Below, piece by piece: positions 21,099-29,322 of a DNA stretch of 64,000 bases. The notes beneath the pieces were generated by a model, which worked only from the letters and a program-made list of their open reading frames with translations, did no database searches and was not told where the DNA came from. The stretch's first letter is position 1. Every line of letters starts with the position of its first letter. Source of the stretch: Pontibacter ruber (lineage in GTDB: Bacteria; Bacteroidota; Bacteroidia; Cytophagales; Hymenobacteraceae). The translations under genes were made by a program, and so were the position numbers. The stretch is taken from the NCBI RefSeq assembly GCF_023630205.1, contig NZ_JALPRR010000004.1:310001-374000 (forward strand). The letters are read 5' to 3'.

Positions 21099-22010
21099 AT
21101 GAGCATTTTTGAAGATATAAAAGATTCTTTCCGCCGGCCAAACAACATCCTTAAGCAGCTGATCCTGATCAATGTGATCGTTTTTGTGACACTGATTGTG
21201 CTCAAAACGGTTTTGTACCTGATCGGCAGCTCCTGGATGTACAATGCCCTGATGCGGTATGTCGCGCTGCACGCCAGCCCGATGATGTTTATCACTCGTC
21301 CGTGGACCCTTGTTACATACTTTTTTACACACGAGGGCTTTCTGCACATTATCTTTAACATGCTCAACCTGTACTGGTTCGGGCAGCTGATCCGCGAATA
21401 CCTGGGCGATAAGAAATTGCTGAGCCTGTACGTGCTGGGAGGTATAGCCGGCGGTGTGCTTTACATGTTGAGCTATAACTTTATTCCATACTTTGCCGAC
21501 CGGGCTGCCATGTCGCAAATGATCGGTGCCTCGGCGAGTGTGCTGGCTATTGTGGTAGGGGCGGCTACTTTATTGCCGAATTATACTTTCAACCTGATCC
21601 TGATCGGGCCGGTTCGCATCAAGTACATTGCTGCTTTTCTGGTTATACTTTCTATTTCGGGCGCTGTAGGCGATAACGCCGGTGGGAACATTGCGCACCT
21701 GGGTGGTGCTTTCATGGGGTGGTTGTTTATCAAACAGTTGCAGCGCGGCAGCGACATGGGACGACCAATACATGCGATACTTAATTTCGTGACGGGCATC
21801 TTTAAGCGAAGGCCAAAACTGAAAGTAACGCACAGGCAACCAAGTACTGTAGGTAGCGGGGCTTCCTCCTCTTCTTACACAACGAGTTATGGAGGCAAGC
21901 CAAGCCAGATGGAGATAGACCGCATTCTGGATAAGATCTCCAGCTCCGGCTACGAAAGCCTTTCCAAAGAAGAAAAGCAAAAGCTGTTTCAGGCAAGTCA
22001 GAAGGATTAA
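21099..22010 (+). CDS. Rhomboid family intramembrane serine protease 2
   Basis: 303 residues and a paralogue of the preceding gene, translated 6 bp after it. It has the helix-2 motif GFLHIIFNMLNLYWFG, catalytic serine in GASASVLAIV and catalytic histidine in NIAHLGGAFMG. The C-terminal ~80 residues form a cytoplasmic tail ending in a small helical motif (EIDRILDKISSSGYESLSKEE) found on many Bacteroidota rhomboids. The two proteases may form a hetero-pair or act on different substrates; that is speculation. Confidence 0.9.
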   Translation: MSIFEDIKDSFRRPNNILKQLILINVIVFVTLIVLKTVLYLIGSSWMYNALMRYVALHASPMMFITRPWTLVTYFFTHEGFLHIIFNMLNLYWFGQLIREYLGDKKLLSLYVLGGIAGGVLYMLSYNFIPYFADRAAMSQMIGASASVLAIVVGAATLLPNYTFNLILIGPVRIKYIAAFLVILSISGAVGDNAGGNIAHLGGAFMGWLFIKQLQRGSDMGRPIHAILNFVTGIFKRRPKLKVTHRQPSTVGSGASSSSYTTSYGGKPSQMEIDRILDKISSSGYESLSKEEKQKLFQASQKD

Positions 22011-22056
22011 GTATAACTGTAGAGGAATTTATACTTATAGTTGAAGTTTATACTTT

Positions 22057-22290
22057 GCGCCGGCAAGCCTTTGCTCCGTAGCAGTCTTTGATCCTCAGTC
22101 TTACTTGCCTAAATTTTCATTTTATACTTTTGGTTCGCTCACGGCCGCGGGGCCTCGTCCTCGGGCATCGCGCTGGGAGCTTTTCCTTTGCTCCTGCGTC
22201 GCAATATCGCTGGCGCGATACCGGAAAAACTCGCATAGGCGCTCAACCCAAGGACTGGAAATAACACTGCTTCGTAAGCGGTTATGGAAC
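22057..22290 (+). repeat. Dispersed intergenic repeat, core copy 2 (reference copy)
   Basis: Matches copy 1 (9165-9400, inverted) over ~150 bp with only scattered differences, and copy 3 (42329-42562, inverted) less closely. It starts with a GGCAAGCCTTTGCT-like segment and ends with CTGCTTCGTAAGCGGTTATG. The core contains GGCCGCGGGGCCTCG. A 66-codon frame crosses it; I do not regard it as a gene. Confidence 0.85.
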
Positions 22291-22301
22291 CAGAACCCAT
22301 T

Positions 22302-22500
22302 GTAGGGACAGGTCGCGACCTGTCCGTGCTATACCTGCAACTATAGAACTTATACTTCCAATCATAGCTACAACCAAGTTCCCCTCCTTGGATAAGGAGG
22401 GGCCAGGGGTGGTTGGATAACTGCTACGATGAAAGTAAAGCTTAACGATAGCAACAGGCTGAATTCCCCTCCTCGGAGGGGGCAGGGGTGGGTTTATACT
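22302..22500 (+). repeat. Palindrome and GC-rich hairpins attached to repeat copy 2
   Basis: The perfect 20-bp palindrome GGACAGGTCGCGACCTGTCC lies at 22306-22325. Two hairpins follow: CCCCTCCTT-GGAT-AAGGAGGGG (22381-22402) and CCCCTCC-TC-GGAGGGG (22466-22481). The same order, inverted, is seen around copy 3. Confidence 0.85.
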
Positions 22501-22580
22501 TTAGCAGTATAAACTCACTCTCGTGTTGTTAAGAAGCAAGCCCATCAGTATAAGACATCACATTTACCTAGAGTATAAAA

Positions 22581-22618
22581 ACCAAAGCGCCGCTCCTTTG
22601 CAGAAGCGGCGCTTTGGT
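22581..22618 (-). terminator. Terminator of mdh
   Basis: Fourteen-bp perfect stem ACCAAAGCGCCGCT / AGCGGCGCTTTGGT with a 10-nt loop; a T run follows on the minus strand. It lies 21 bp beyond the mdh stop. Confidence 0.9.
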
Positions 22619-22639
22619 TATCAATAAGTAATTTTATAC

Positions 22640-23581
22640 TTAAGCTTTGGCAGCGTTGATGTTGTCAAGCGCATCCATTACTTCTTTTACGTGTCCGCGG
22701 GAAGTTTCCAGCAGTTGCTTCTCCTCATCGTTCAGTTGCAGCTCGATGATCTTCTCGATACCGTTCTTGCCAAGTATAACCGGCACGCCCAGGTATACAC
22801 CATCGATGCCATACTCGCCTTCCAGACGAACGCAAACCGGGAATACACGACGTTGGTCACGAACAATAGCTTCTACCATCTGAGCAGCTGCTGAACCCGG
22901 AGCATACCAGGCAGAAGTACCCATCAGTTTTACAAGCTCGCCGCCACCATTTTTGGTGCGCTCAACTATAGCGTTCAGTGTTTCTTCGTCGATAAGCTCA
23001 GTTACCGGGATACCGCCAACTGTAGTGTAACGCGGAAGCGGAACCATCGTATCGCCGTGGCCACCCATCAATACTGCCTGGATGTCCTTTGGAGATACGT
23101 TCAGTGCCTCAGCAAGGAATGCTCTGTAACGTGCCGTATCCAGGATACCAGCCATACCCATTACTCTTGTGCGTGGCAGCTTAGAAGTAATGTGTGCAGC
23201 GTAAGTCATCACGTCAAGTGGGTTAGAAACCACGATGATGATGGCGTTAGGAGAGTGCTTTACAATGTTTTCAGTTACTGATGTAACGATACCTGCGTTT
23301 GTAGAGATCAGGTCGTCGCGGGTCATGCCCGGCTTGCGTGGCAAACCGGAAGTGATTACTACTACATCAGAATCAGCAGTTTTGCTGTAATCGTTGGTTA
23401 CGCCAACAGTGCGTGTGTCGTAAAGGTTGATGGGGGCTTTCTGCCAGATATCAAGCGCTTTGCCCTCAGCAAAACCTTCTTTAATATCCACTAGTACTAC
23501 TTCGTTCGCGATTTCGCGGTAAGCCAGCACGTCAGCGCATGTTGCACCCACGTTACCTGCTCCAACTACAGTTACTTTCAT
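22640..23581 (-). CDS. mdh: Malate dehydrogenase
   Basis: NAD-dependent malate/oxaloacetate interconversion in the TCA cycle. The 313 residues are of the LDH-like type: the Rossmann motif VVGAGNVGATCA at the N-terminus, the substrate loop SGLPRKPGM with the family arginine, VSNPLDVMT, and the catalytic His in MGGHGDTMVP. The Arg-Lys pair in the mobile loop is characteristic of malate rather than lactate specificity. It is monocistronic with its own terminator. Confidence 0.96.
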   Translation of the reverse strand: MKVTVVGAGNVGATCADVLAYREIANEVVLVDIKEGFAEGKALDIWQKAPINLYDTRTVGVTNDYSKTADSDVVVITSGLPRKPGMTRDDLISTNAGIVTSVTENIVKHSPNAIIIVVSNPLDVMTYAAHITSKLPRTRVMGMAGILDTARYRAFLAEALNVSPKDIQAVLMGGHGDTMVPLPRYTTVGGIPVTELIDEETLNAIVERTKNGGGELVKLMGTSAWYAPGSAAAQMVEAIVRDQRRVFPVCVRLEGEYGIDGVYLGVPVILGKNGIEKIIELQLNDEEKQLLETSRGHVKEVMDALDNINAAKA

Positions 23582-23745
23582 TGTCGGATACTTTATTTGG
23601 TTTGAGAATTCGGTTAACTCCGGTAAAATTAGAAAAATCTATTTGGAAAAACTTTGTTTTTGGACAAAAGACTATTAGACAAAAGTCAATGGATTTTTGG
23701 GTTTTCTACCATGGCGTCTTTTGTCCTTTGTCAAAATTTTCTTTG

Positions 23746-25080
23746 TCAAGAAGCCGTAGGCTTCATCGTTATCTCCAGCACCCGCTCGGTCTTATCGGTT
23801 ACTTTAAAGCGGTTGTCCAGGCGCTGGCCCACAATCCAGGCAATGGACTGGTCAGACACTAATACCAGCGTTTGGCTTTTAAGGTTGGCTGGTACCTTTT
23901 TGTCAATCAGGAAATCGCTGATCTTTTTTTTGCCGTTCATGCCAAGCGGCACAAACCAGTCGCCTTCCTGCCAGCTGCGCAGCTTCAATGGGAACCTGAG
24001 CTGGTCAGCGTCCAGGGCGGCTACATGCGGTTTGGTGTTAAGCTTATACTTGTCGGCGGCTATACTTCGGATGGTGAAGTATAAATTACCGGCTTCCGCC
24101 TCTGTCTGCCCCTCGGCGATGGTTATACTTCCGAAGCTGCTCAGATTCCTGGGCGTGATTACCAGCTGGTCGCGGTCTTTCACCAGGGTATGGGTAGGGG
24201 AGTCGAACTGCTTGCCCGAAAGGCCATCCAGCGCCTCTACGAGCTCCAGTACCACGCTGTAGCTGAAGTTATACGGGCGCAGCAACTCGTGCAGCACTAC
24301 CGGCAGGCCTGTAGCATTTTGTAACGGCAGCAGCGAGATGTAAGTAGCGTTCTCGGCTTCTTTTATACTTTGCTCGCGCAGGTTTTCGATGTAGGCAGCC
24401 ACGATACTTTCGGCATGGCTCACGCGCTCTGCCGTGTGCTGCATGGTTTCTTCCAGGTTCGGGTTGATCTCTTTCAGAACCGGAATTACCTCGTGACGGA
24501 TTTTGTTGCGTTGGTACTTGGTTGTCTCGTTGGAGGTATCCTCGCGCCAGATCAGCCGTTCGGACGTCACAAAATCATAGATGTCGTCTTTGGTAAGGGT
24601 AAGCATTGGCCGGATGATGTGCCCGTTTTTAGCCGGAATGCCATGCAGGCCGGCAATGCCGGTACCTTTGGTCAGGTGAAGCAATATGGTTTCGGTCAGG
24701 TCGTTGCTATGGTGGGCGGTGGCGATATAGTCGTAATTTTCCTGCTGGCGCACCTGCTCAAACCACTGGTAGCGCAGCGTGCGGGCTGCCATCTGGATCG
24801 ATAGTTTTTCCTGCTCTGCGAAAGCGCGGGTGTTAAAGTTCTCGGTAAAGAAAGACACGTTGTACTGCTTGGCCAGCTTTTTGGCGAACAGCTGATCTGC
24901 CTCGGCGTCTTCGGCACGCAACCCGAAGTTGCAATGAGCAATGGCGAAAGTATACTTGAGCTGGTGCAGCACCTCGCAAAGCACCACCGAGTCGATGCCG
25001 CCACTTACGGCAGCCAGTATCCGGCTTTCAGGTTGGCAGAGTTGGTGCGACTGGATTAAACCTAAAACTTTCTGTAGCAT
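23746..25080 (-). CDS. tilS: tRNA(Ile)-lysidine synthetase
   Basis: Modifies C34 of tRNA(Ile2) so that it reads AUA codons. The PP-loop SGGIDSVVL lies near residue 29. TAHHSNDLTETILLHLTKGTG and RNKIRHEVIPVL are typical TilS blocks. A C-terminal ~150-residue domain contains WQEGDWFVPLGMNGKKKISDFLID, the TilS substrate-binding C-domain. The 444-residue length is normal. Both flanks contain GACAAAAGAC/GTCTTTTGTC repetitions. AUA codons are frequent in this window, partly through the AAGTATA word. Confidence 0.95.
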   Translation of the reverse strand: MLQKVLGLIQSHQLCQPESRILAAVSGGIDSVVLCEVLHQLKYTFAIAHCNFGLRAEDAEADQLFAKKLAKQYNVSFFTENFNTRAFAEQEKLSIQMAARTLRYQWFEQVRQQENYDYIATAHHSNDLTETILLHLTKGTGIAGLHGIPAKNGHIIRPMLTLTKDDIYDFVTSERLIWREDTSNETTKYQRNKIRHEVIPVLKEINPNLEETMQHTAERVSHAESIVAAYIENLREQSIKEAENATYISLLPLQNATGLPVVLHELLRPYNFSYSVVLELVEALDGLSGKQFDSPTHTLVKDRDQLVITPRNLSSFGSITIAEGQTEAEAGNLYFTIRSIAADKYKLNTKPHVAALDADQLRFPLKLRSWQEGDWFVPLGMNGKKKISDFLIDKKVPANLKSQTLVLVSDQSIAWIVGQRLDNRFKVTDKTERVLEITMKPTAS

Positions 25081-25119
25081 AAGGCAGTGGCTGGTAATTT
25101 TTTTCTAATTTTGAATTTA

Positions 25120-25205
25120 TACTTGACAAAAGAACTTTTTGACGAAGGACAAAGGAGGGAGGAGTTCGTTGGTCTTTTGTCAAAGTGTCTTTTGTCTTTT
25201 GTCAG
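25120..25205. repeat. Short TTTTGTC/GACAAAA repeats upstream of the lptA-like gene
   Basis: Several copies of a GACAAAAG / CTTTTGTC word are packed between two divergent genes. A similar cluster at about 23655-23750 lies at the other end of tilS, so the gene is bracketed by the same word in both orientations. Confidence 0.6.
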
Positions 25206-25212
25206 ATAAAGA

Positions 25213-26856
25213 ATGAACATCACAAAACTACTGTATTCTCTTGTGTTTACGCTGTTTTCGCTGACAGTTTTGGCCCAGCAGCGGCCAGCTGCGCAGCAAC
25301 GGCCACAAACACAACAGCAATCAGATAAAGTAGAGCTACAAGGCGCCGACTCGCTGGAGGGCGTTACCATCAACGGGCAGCGGATCACGAAGCTCCTGGG
25401 CAACGTAGTTTTCAAGCAGAAAGAGACGTTCCTGTATGCTGACTCCGTGTACCAGTACCGCGACAGCGACATGCTGGAAGCGTTTGGTAACGTGCGTTTT
25501 AACCAGGCTGATACCGTGACGATGACCGGCAGCCGGGCTACTTATGATGGCGCCAAGCGTACGGCACGCATGAGCGGCGGCGTAACCATGCAGGACCCGC
25601 GTATGACGCTCACCACCCCCAGCCTCGACTATGATTTTGAAACCCGTACGGCAACCTACACCGAGGGTGGCACCATCGTAGACCCGGAAAACCGCCTCGA
25701 AAGCCGCCGCGGCTCCTATGATACAAAATCCAAAATGTTCACCTTTCAGCAGAACGTAAAGGTAAACTCGGCTGATTATACCATTACGGCGCAGAACATG
25801 CGTTATAACACGCTGAGCAAGATCGTATACTTTCAGGGACCAACGTATATCAAAGGGCAGCAGGGCGATTTGTATGCTGAAACAGGTACTTACAACACCA
25901 TTACCAAAGTCTCCCGGTTCGGGCGCAATGCTTATATCCAGACGCCGGAGTACCGTTTAGGGGGCGACGACCTGTTTTATGACGAGGGCAGGGGATATGG
26001 CACCGCCAAAACGAACGTGTCCCTGAAATCGCTTAAAGACGATGTTACCATACGCGGGCAGGTTGGCCGTTACTGGCGCGACCAGGGCGTGGCGAAAGTG
26101 TCAGGCAGCCCGGTTATGGAAACCATCATGGATGGCGATACCCTGTACCTGTCAGCAGACAGCCTGATCTCGCGCGAGGCCAAAACGCCGGATGCCAAAA
26201 GTATGCTCTTTGCCTTCAACAACGTAAAGATCTTCAAGAAGGACCTGCAGGGCAAATGCGACTCGCTCAGTTACAACCGCACCGACTCGGTGATGTACAT
26301 GAACGTGAAGCCTATACTTTGGAGCGAAGAGAGCCAGCTGGTTTCCGACACCATCCGCATTCACCTTCGCAACAAGACCATCGATAAGATGTACATGTTC
26401 AGCAATGCCTTCATCACTTCCGAAGACTCGCTGCGAAACTATAACCAGGTAAAGGGCCGTGATATGACTGCCTATTTTCAGCAGGGTGATATCCGGCGAG
26501 TGGATGTAAATGGCAATGGCGAGAGTTTATACTTTGCCCTGGAGGGAGATACCACCCTGACAGGTATGAACAAAGCCATCTGCAGCAACATGGTTCTGAA
26601 GTTTGCAGAAAATAAATTGAAGACCATCTCGTTCCTGGTAAAGCCGGACGCCAGTTTCATTCCGCCGCATGAGTTAAAGGAAAGCGACAAACAGTTGGAG
26701 GGCTTTACCTGGCTGGCAGATCAGCGACCGGCTAAGAAGGATATTCTGGCCACACGGACCCCGATAGCACCTCGGGTGCAGCCTAAAAAAGCTACAAAAA
26801 CCAAAAGCACCAAGGACTCCGGCAAATCAAAAAGGCAGGCTAAAAGCAAAAAATAA
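25213..26856 (+). CDS. OstA/LptA-like periplasmic protein
   Basis: 547 residues. A signal peptide (LLYSLVFTLFSLTVLAQ) is followed by a Gln-rich stretch and then OstA/LptA-like beta-strand repeats (residues ~40-330; for example GNVVFKQKETFLYADSVYQY). In this family such repeats form a beta-jellyroll bridge that binds LPS or other lipids. The C-terminal ~35 residues are Lys/Ser/Thr-rich. The protein is much longer than E. coli LptA (~185 residues). Proximity to bamD supports an envelope-assembly role; LPS transport is inferred, not shown. Confidence 0.8.
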   Translation: MNITKLLYSLVFTLFSLTVLAQQRPAAQQRPQTQQQSDKVELQGADSLEGVTINGQRITKLLGNVVFKQKETFLYADSVYQYRDSDMLEAFGNVRFNQADTVTMTGSRATYDGAKRTARMSGGVTMQDPRMTLTTPSLDYDFETRTATYTEGGTIVDPENRLESRRGSYDTKSKMFTFQQNVKVNSADYTITAQNMRYNTLSKIVYFQGPTYIKGQQGDLYAETGTYNTITKVSRFGRNAYIQTPEYRLGGDDLFYDEGRGYGTAKTNVSLKSLKDDVTIRGQVGRYWRDQGVAKVSGSPVMETIMDGDTLYLSADSLISREAKTPDAKSMLFAFNNVKIFKKDLQGKCDSLSYNRTDSVMYMNVKPILWSEESQLVSDTIRIHLRNKTIDKMYMFSNAFITSEDSLRNYNQVKGRDMTAYFQQGDIRRVDVNGNGESLYFALEGDTTLTGMNKAICSNMVLKFAENKLKTISFLVKPDASFIPPHELKESDKQLEGFTWLADQRPAKKDILATRTPIAPRVQPKKATKTKSTKDSGKSKRQAKSKK

Positions 26857-26893
26857 CACATCACAGCAGACCTTTACCGGATAATTTTTCAGT

Positions 26894-26925
26894 TTTGTAA
26901 ATCACGTGGATATTCTATAATTTTG
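26894..26925 (+). promoter_or_regulatory. Consensus Bacteroidota promoter of the bamD operon
   Basis: TTTG at 26894-26897, a 20-bp spacer, then TAATTTTG at 26918-26925, matching TTTG-N19-21-TAnnTTTG. The bamD ATG is only 7 nt past the -7 element, so the transcript would be nearly leaderless. Confidence 0.7.
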
Positions 26926-26932
26926 CCCGTTC

Positions 26933-27775
26933 ATGAATAGAGGCTTTTTACATACCGTTGTACTGATCGGATTATTGCTCGTAGCCGCTGGCTGCAGCAA
27001 TTTCCAGAAGCTTTTAAAAAGCGACAACGTCGACAAAAAATACCAGGCAGCGCTACAGTATTACGAAAAGGAGGATTACTACCGCGCCAGCCAGCTGCTG
27101 GAGCAGGTAATGCCACTGCTGAGCGGTCGTGAAGAGGGAGAACGGGCCCGGTTCCTGTTTGCCAATTCACAGTTCAAACAAGGGGATTATATCCTGAGCG
27201 CCTACCAATTTAAACTGTTCTACGAAACTTACCCGCGCAGCGAACTGGCCGAAGAAGCCATGTTCCTGTATGCACAGTCGCAGTACAAGCAGTCGCCGAC
27301 CCACAGCCAGGACCAGACCAGCACATTAACGGCCATAGAGGCCTTGCAGGAGTTCCTGGTGCGCTACCCAACGAGCAAATTTGCCGAAGAAGCAAACGGG
27401 ATGATCGAAAAACTGACGGCAAAACTGGACCAGAAAGCATTTGAAAGTGCCCGTTTATACTACCAGCTGCGTTATTTCCGCTCAGCGGTAGTGGCCTTTA
27501 CCAATTTCCAGCGCGAGAACCCTTCTTCGCCATATGCCGAGGAGGCTGCTTTTCTGAGACTGGATGCACAATACAGGTTTGGCCTTGAAAGTGTGCCTGA
27601 CAAACAGCAGGAACGTTTTATGGAGGCGGTAGATTATTACCAGAGCTTCATCGATCAGTATCCTGAGAGCCGTTTCCTGCGTAGTGCCGAGCAGGTGTAT
27701 GAGAATACACTGGCTGAACTTGAAAAGGTTAAGAAAACAAATACCGCAAACACAGCAAATACCGCAAATAAATAA
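26933..27775 (+). CDS. bamD: Outer membrane assembly lipoprotein BamD
   Basis: Essential lipoprotein of the BAM complex that inserts beta-barrels in the outer membrane. The lipobox VAAGC at residue ~21 marks the lipidation site. TPR-like helices follow (YQAALQYYEKEDYYRASQLL, GDYILSAYQFKLFYETYPRS). The 280-residue length is normal for Bacteroidota BamD. The tail repeats NTA three times (KTNTANTANTANK). It is the first gene of a tight operon with rpoZ, coaC, coaB and DUF4835. Confidence 0.92.
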   Translation: MNRGFLHTVVLIGLLLVAAGCSNFQKLLKSDNVDKKYQAALQYYEKEDYYRASQLLEQVMPLLSGREEGERARFLFANSQFKQGDYILSAYQFKLFYETYPRSELAEEAMFLYAQSQYKQSPTHSQDQTSTLTAIEALQEFLVRYPTSKFAEEANGMIEKLTAKLDQKAFESARLYYQLRYFRSAVVAFTNFQRENPSSPYAEEAAFLRLDAQYRFGLESVPDKQQERFMEAVDYYQSFIDQYPESRFLRSAEQVYENTLAELEKVKKTNTANTANTANK

Positions 27776-27786
27776 AATAAGAATAT

Positions 27787-28113
27787 ATGGCATCAGTTCC
27801 ATCATCAATCGTTACCCGCAACATGGCGGACTTTGCAGAGCAGACCGGCAATGTATACAAGTCTGTTGCTGTAATTTCCAAGCGAGCGAACCAGATCTCT
27901 GTGAAGTTGAAAGAAGAGTTGAACTCTAAGCTGGCCGAGTTTGCCACTACTGTGGACAACCTGGAGGAGGTATTCGAGAACCGTGAGCAGATCGAGATCT
28001 CTAAATACTACGAGCGTTTGCCAAAGCCTACCAACCTGGCTGTTGAGGAATTCCTGGAAGGAAAAGTTTACGTGCGTACTCCTGACGAAGAGACAGAAGA
28101 GCCTTCATTCTAA
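27787..28113 (+). CDS. rpoZ: DNA-directed RNA polymerase omega subunit (Bacteroidota type)
   Basis: 108 residues. The motif SIVTRNMADFAEQTGNVYKSVAVISKRANQI matches the omega/Rpb6 fold of this phylum, in which the conserved N-terminal helix contacts the beta-prime subunit. The longer acidic C-terminus (TPDEETEEPSF) is typical of Bacteroidota omega. It lies 11 bp after bamD and 5 bp before coaC. Position between bamD and coaBC is a known arrangement in the phylum and supports the call. Confidence 0.85.
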   Translation: MASVPSSIVTRNMADFAEQTGNVYKSVAVISKRANQISVKLKEELNSKLAEFATTVDNLEEVFENREQIEISKYYERLPKPTNLAVEEFLEGKVYVRTPDEETEEPSF

Positions 28114-28118
28114 ACCGG

Positions 28119-28679
28119 ATGCTCCGGCACAAGAAAATCATACTGGGAGTTTGCGGAAGCATCGCGGCCTACAAAGCTGCCCTGCTGGTCCGCCTACTCG
28201 TTAAATCAGAAGCAGAAGTTCAGGTAATCCTGACAACTTCTGCTTCTGACTTTATTACCCCTCTTACTTTAGCCACTTTATCGAAGCGGCCTGTGCTCAG
28301 CCAGTTTGTAAAAGACGAGAGCGGCGTGTGGCACAACCACGTGGAACTTGGCCTGTGGGCAGATGCCATGGTTGTGGCTCCGGCCAGCGCCAATACCATA
28401 GCCAAGTTCGCTAATGGCTTCTGCGATAACCTGCTTAGTGCTACCTATCTATCGGCGCGTTGCCCTGTTTTTGTGGCGCCTGCCATGGACCTGGATATGT
28501 ACCGGCACCCGGCAGTGCAGGCCAACTTTACAAAGCTGCGAGGTTATGGCAACCACATTATAGAGGCAGGTTACGGCGAACTGGCGAGCGGTTTGGTGGG
28601 GCAGGGACGTATGGCAGAGCCGGAGGAAATTGTACAAGTGTTAGAGAATCATTTTTCAGGTGTTGGACAAATCGTTTAA
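28119..28679 (+). CDS. coaC: Phosphopantothenoylcysteine decarboxylase (CoaC half of split CoaBC)
   Basis: FMN-dependent decarboxylase of coenzyme A synthesis. The 186 residues contain GVCGSIAAYKAALLVR, the catalytic His in HNHVELGLWAD, ASANTIAKFANG, and PAMDLDMY in place of the PxMNxxMW motif. The loop holding Cys158 in E. coli reads ELASGLVGQGRM, with Ser at the Cys position. In most bacteria, including Bacteroidota as I know them, this domain is fused to CoaB. Here the frame ends in the linker and CoaB continues in the +1 frame, so this is a split gene, a frameshift mutation or a sequence error. Confidence 0.88.
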   Translation: MLRHKKIILGVCGSIAAYKAALLVRLLVKSEAEVQVILTTSASDFITPLTLATLSKRPVLSQFVKDESGVWHNHVELGLWADAMVVAPASANTIAKFANGFCDNLLSATYLSARCPVFVAPAMDLDMYRHPAVQANFTKLRGYGNHIIEAGYGELASGLVGQGRMAEPEEIVQVLENHFSGVGQIV

Positions 28680-29322
28680 CGGCAGGAAAGTTATACTTAC
28701 TGCAGGCCCTACCTACGAACCGATCGACCCGGTGCGGTTTATCGGGAACCACTCTACCGGTAAAATGGGATTTGCCTTGGCAGAGTGCTTTGCGAGACAT
28801 GGAGCGGAAGTACACTTGGTTGCAGGCCCGACAAACCTGAAAGCACAAGATCCGGCCATAGAGGTGACGCATGTTACCACCGCCGATGAAATGTACGAGG
28901 CGGTTCGCCGCCTGGCACCGGCAGCCGATATCTGGGTATTTGCCGCTGCCGTGGCAGATTATAAGCCGAAAGCCGCCTCAGCAAAGAAAATAAAAAAAGC
29001 GGGCGACGAACTGACCATTGAGCTCGTTAAAAACGTTGATATTGCAGCAGCGCTCGGCAAAGAAAAGCGTACTGATCAGTTCTCGGTTGGTTTTGCCCTG
29101 GAGACGGATAATGAGACCGTTAACGCCCGGGAGAAACTGCAGAAAAAGAACCTTGACATGATCGTGCTGAATTCCCTGAATGATCCGGGGGCTGGTTTTA
29201 AGCACGATACAAATAAAATCACTATTATTGAACAGGAAGCGACCACGGCTTTTGAACTCAAATCGAAAACGGAGGTGGCGCAGGATATTGTAAATCTTAT
29301 CTGGGAGCGGGTACATGCTTAA
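28660..29322 (+). CDS. coaB: Phosphopantothenate-cysteine ligase (CoaB half of split CoaBC)
   Basis: CTP-dependent ligase joining cysteine to 4'-phosphopantothenate. The 220 residues contain VILTAGPTYEPIDPVRFIGN, HSTGKMGFALAE, AAAVADYKPK and the conserved Lys in KKNLDMIVLN. The start is a GTG at 28660, overlapping the CoaC frame by 20 bp and shifted by +1 relative to it. The intact CoaB domain begins within ~8 residues of the start, so nothing is missing. Translation is probably coupled to coaC. The next gene overlaps its end by 8 bp. Confidence 0.88.
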   Translation: MLDKSFNGRKVILTAGPTYEPIDPVRFIGNHSTGKMGFALAECFARHGAEVHLVAGPTNLKAQDPAIEVTHVTTADEMYEAVRRLAPAADIWVFAAAVADYKPKAASAKKIKKAGDELTIELVKNVDIAAALGKEKRTDQFSVGFALETDNETVNAREKLQKKNLDMIVLNSLNDPGAGFKHDTNKITIIEQEATTAFELKSKTEVAQDIVNLIWERVHA

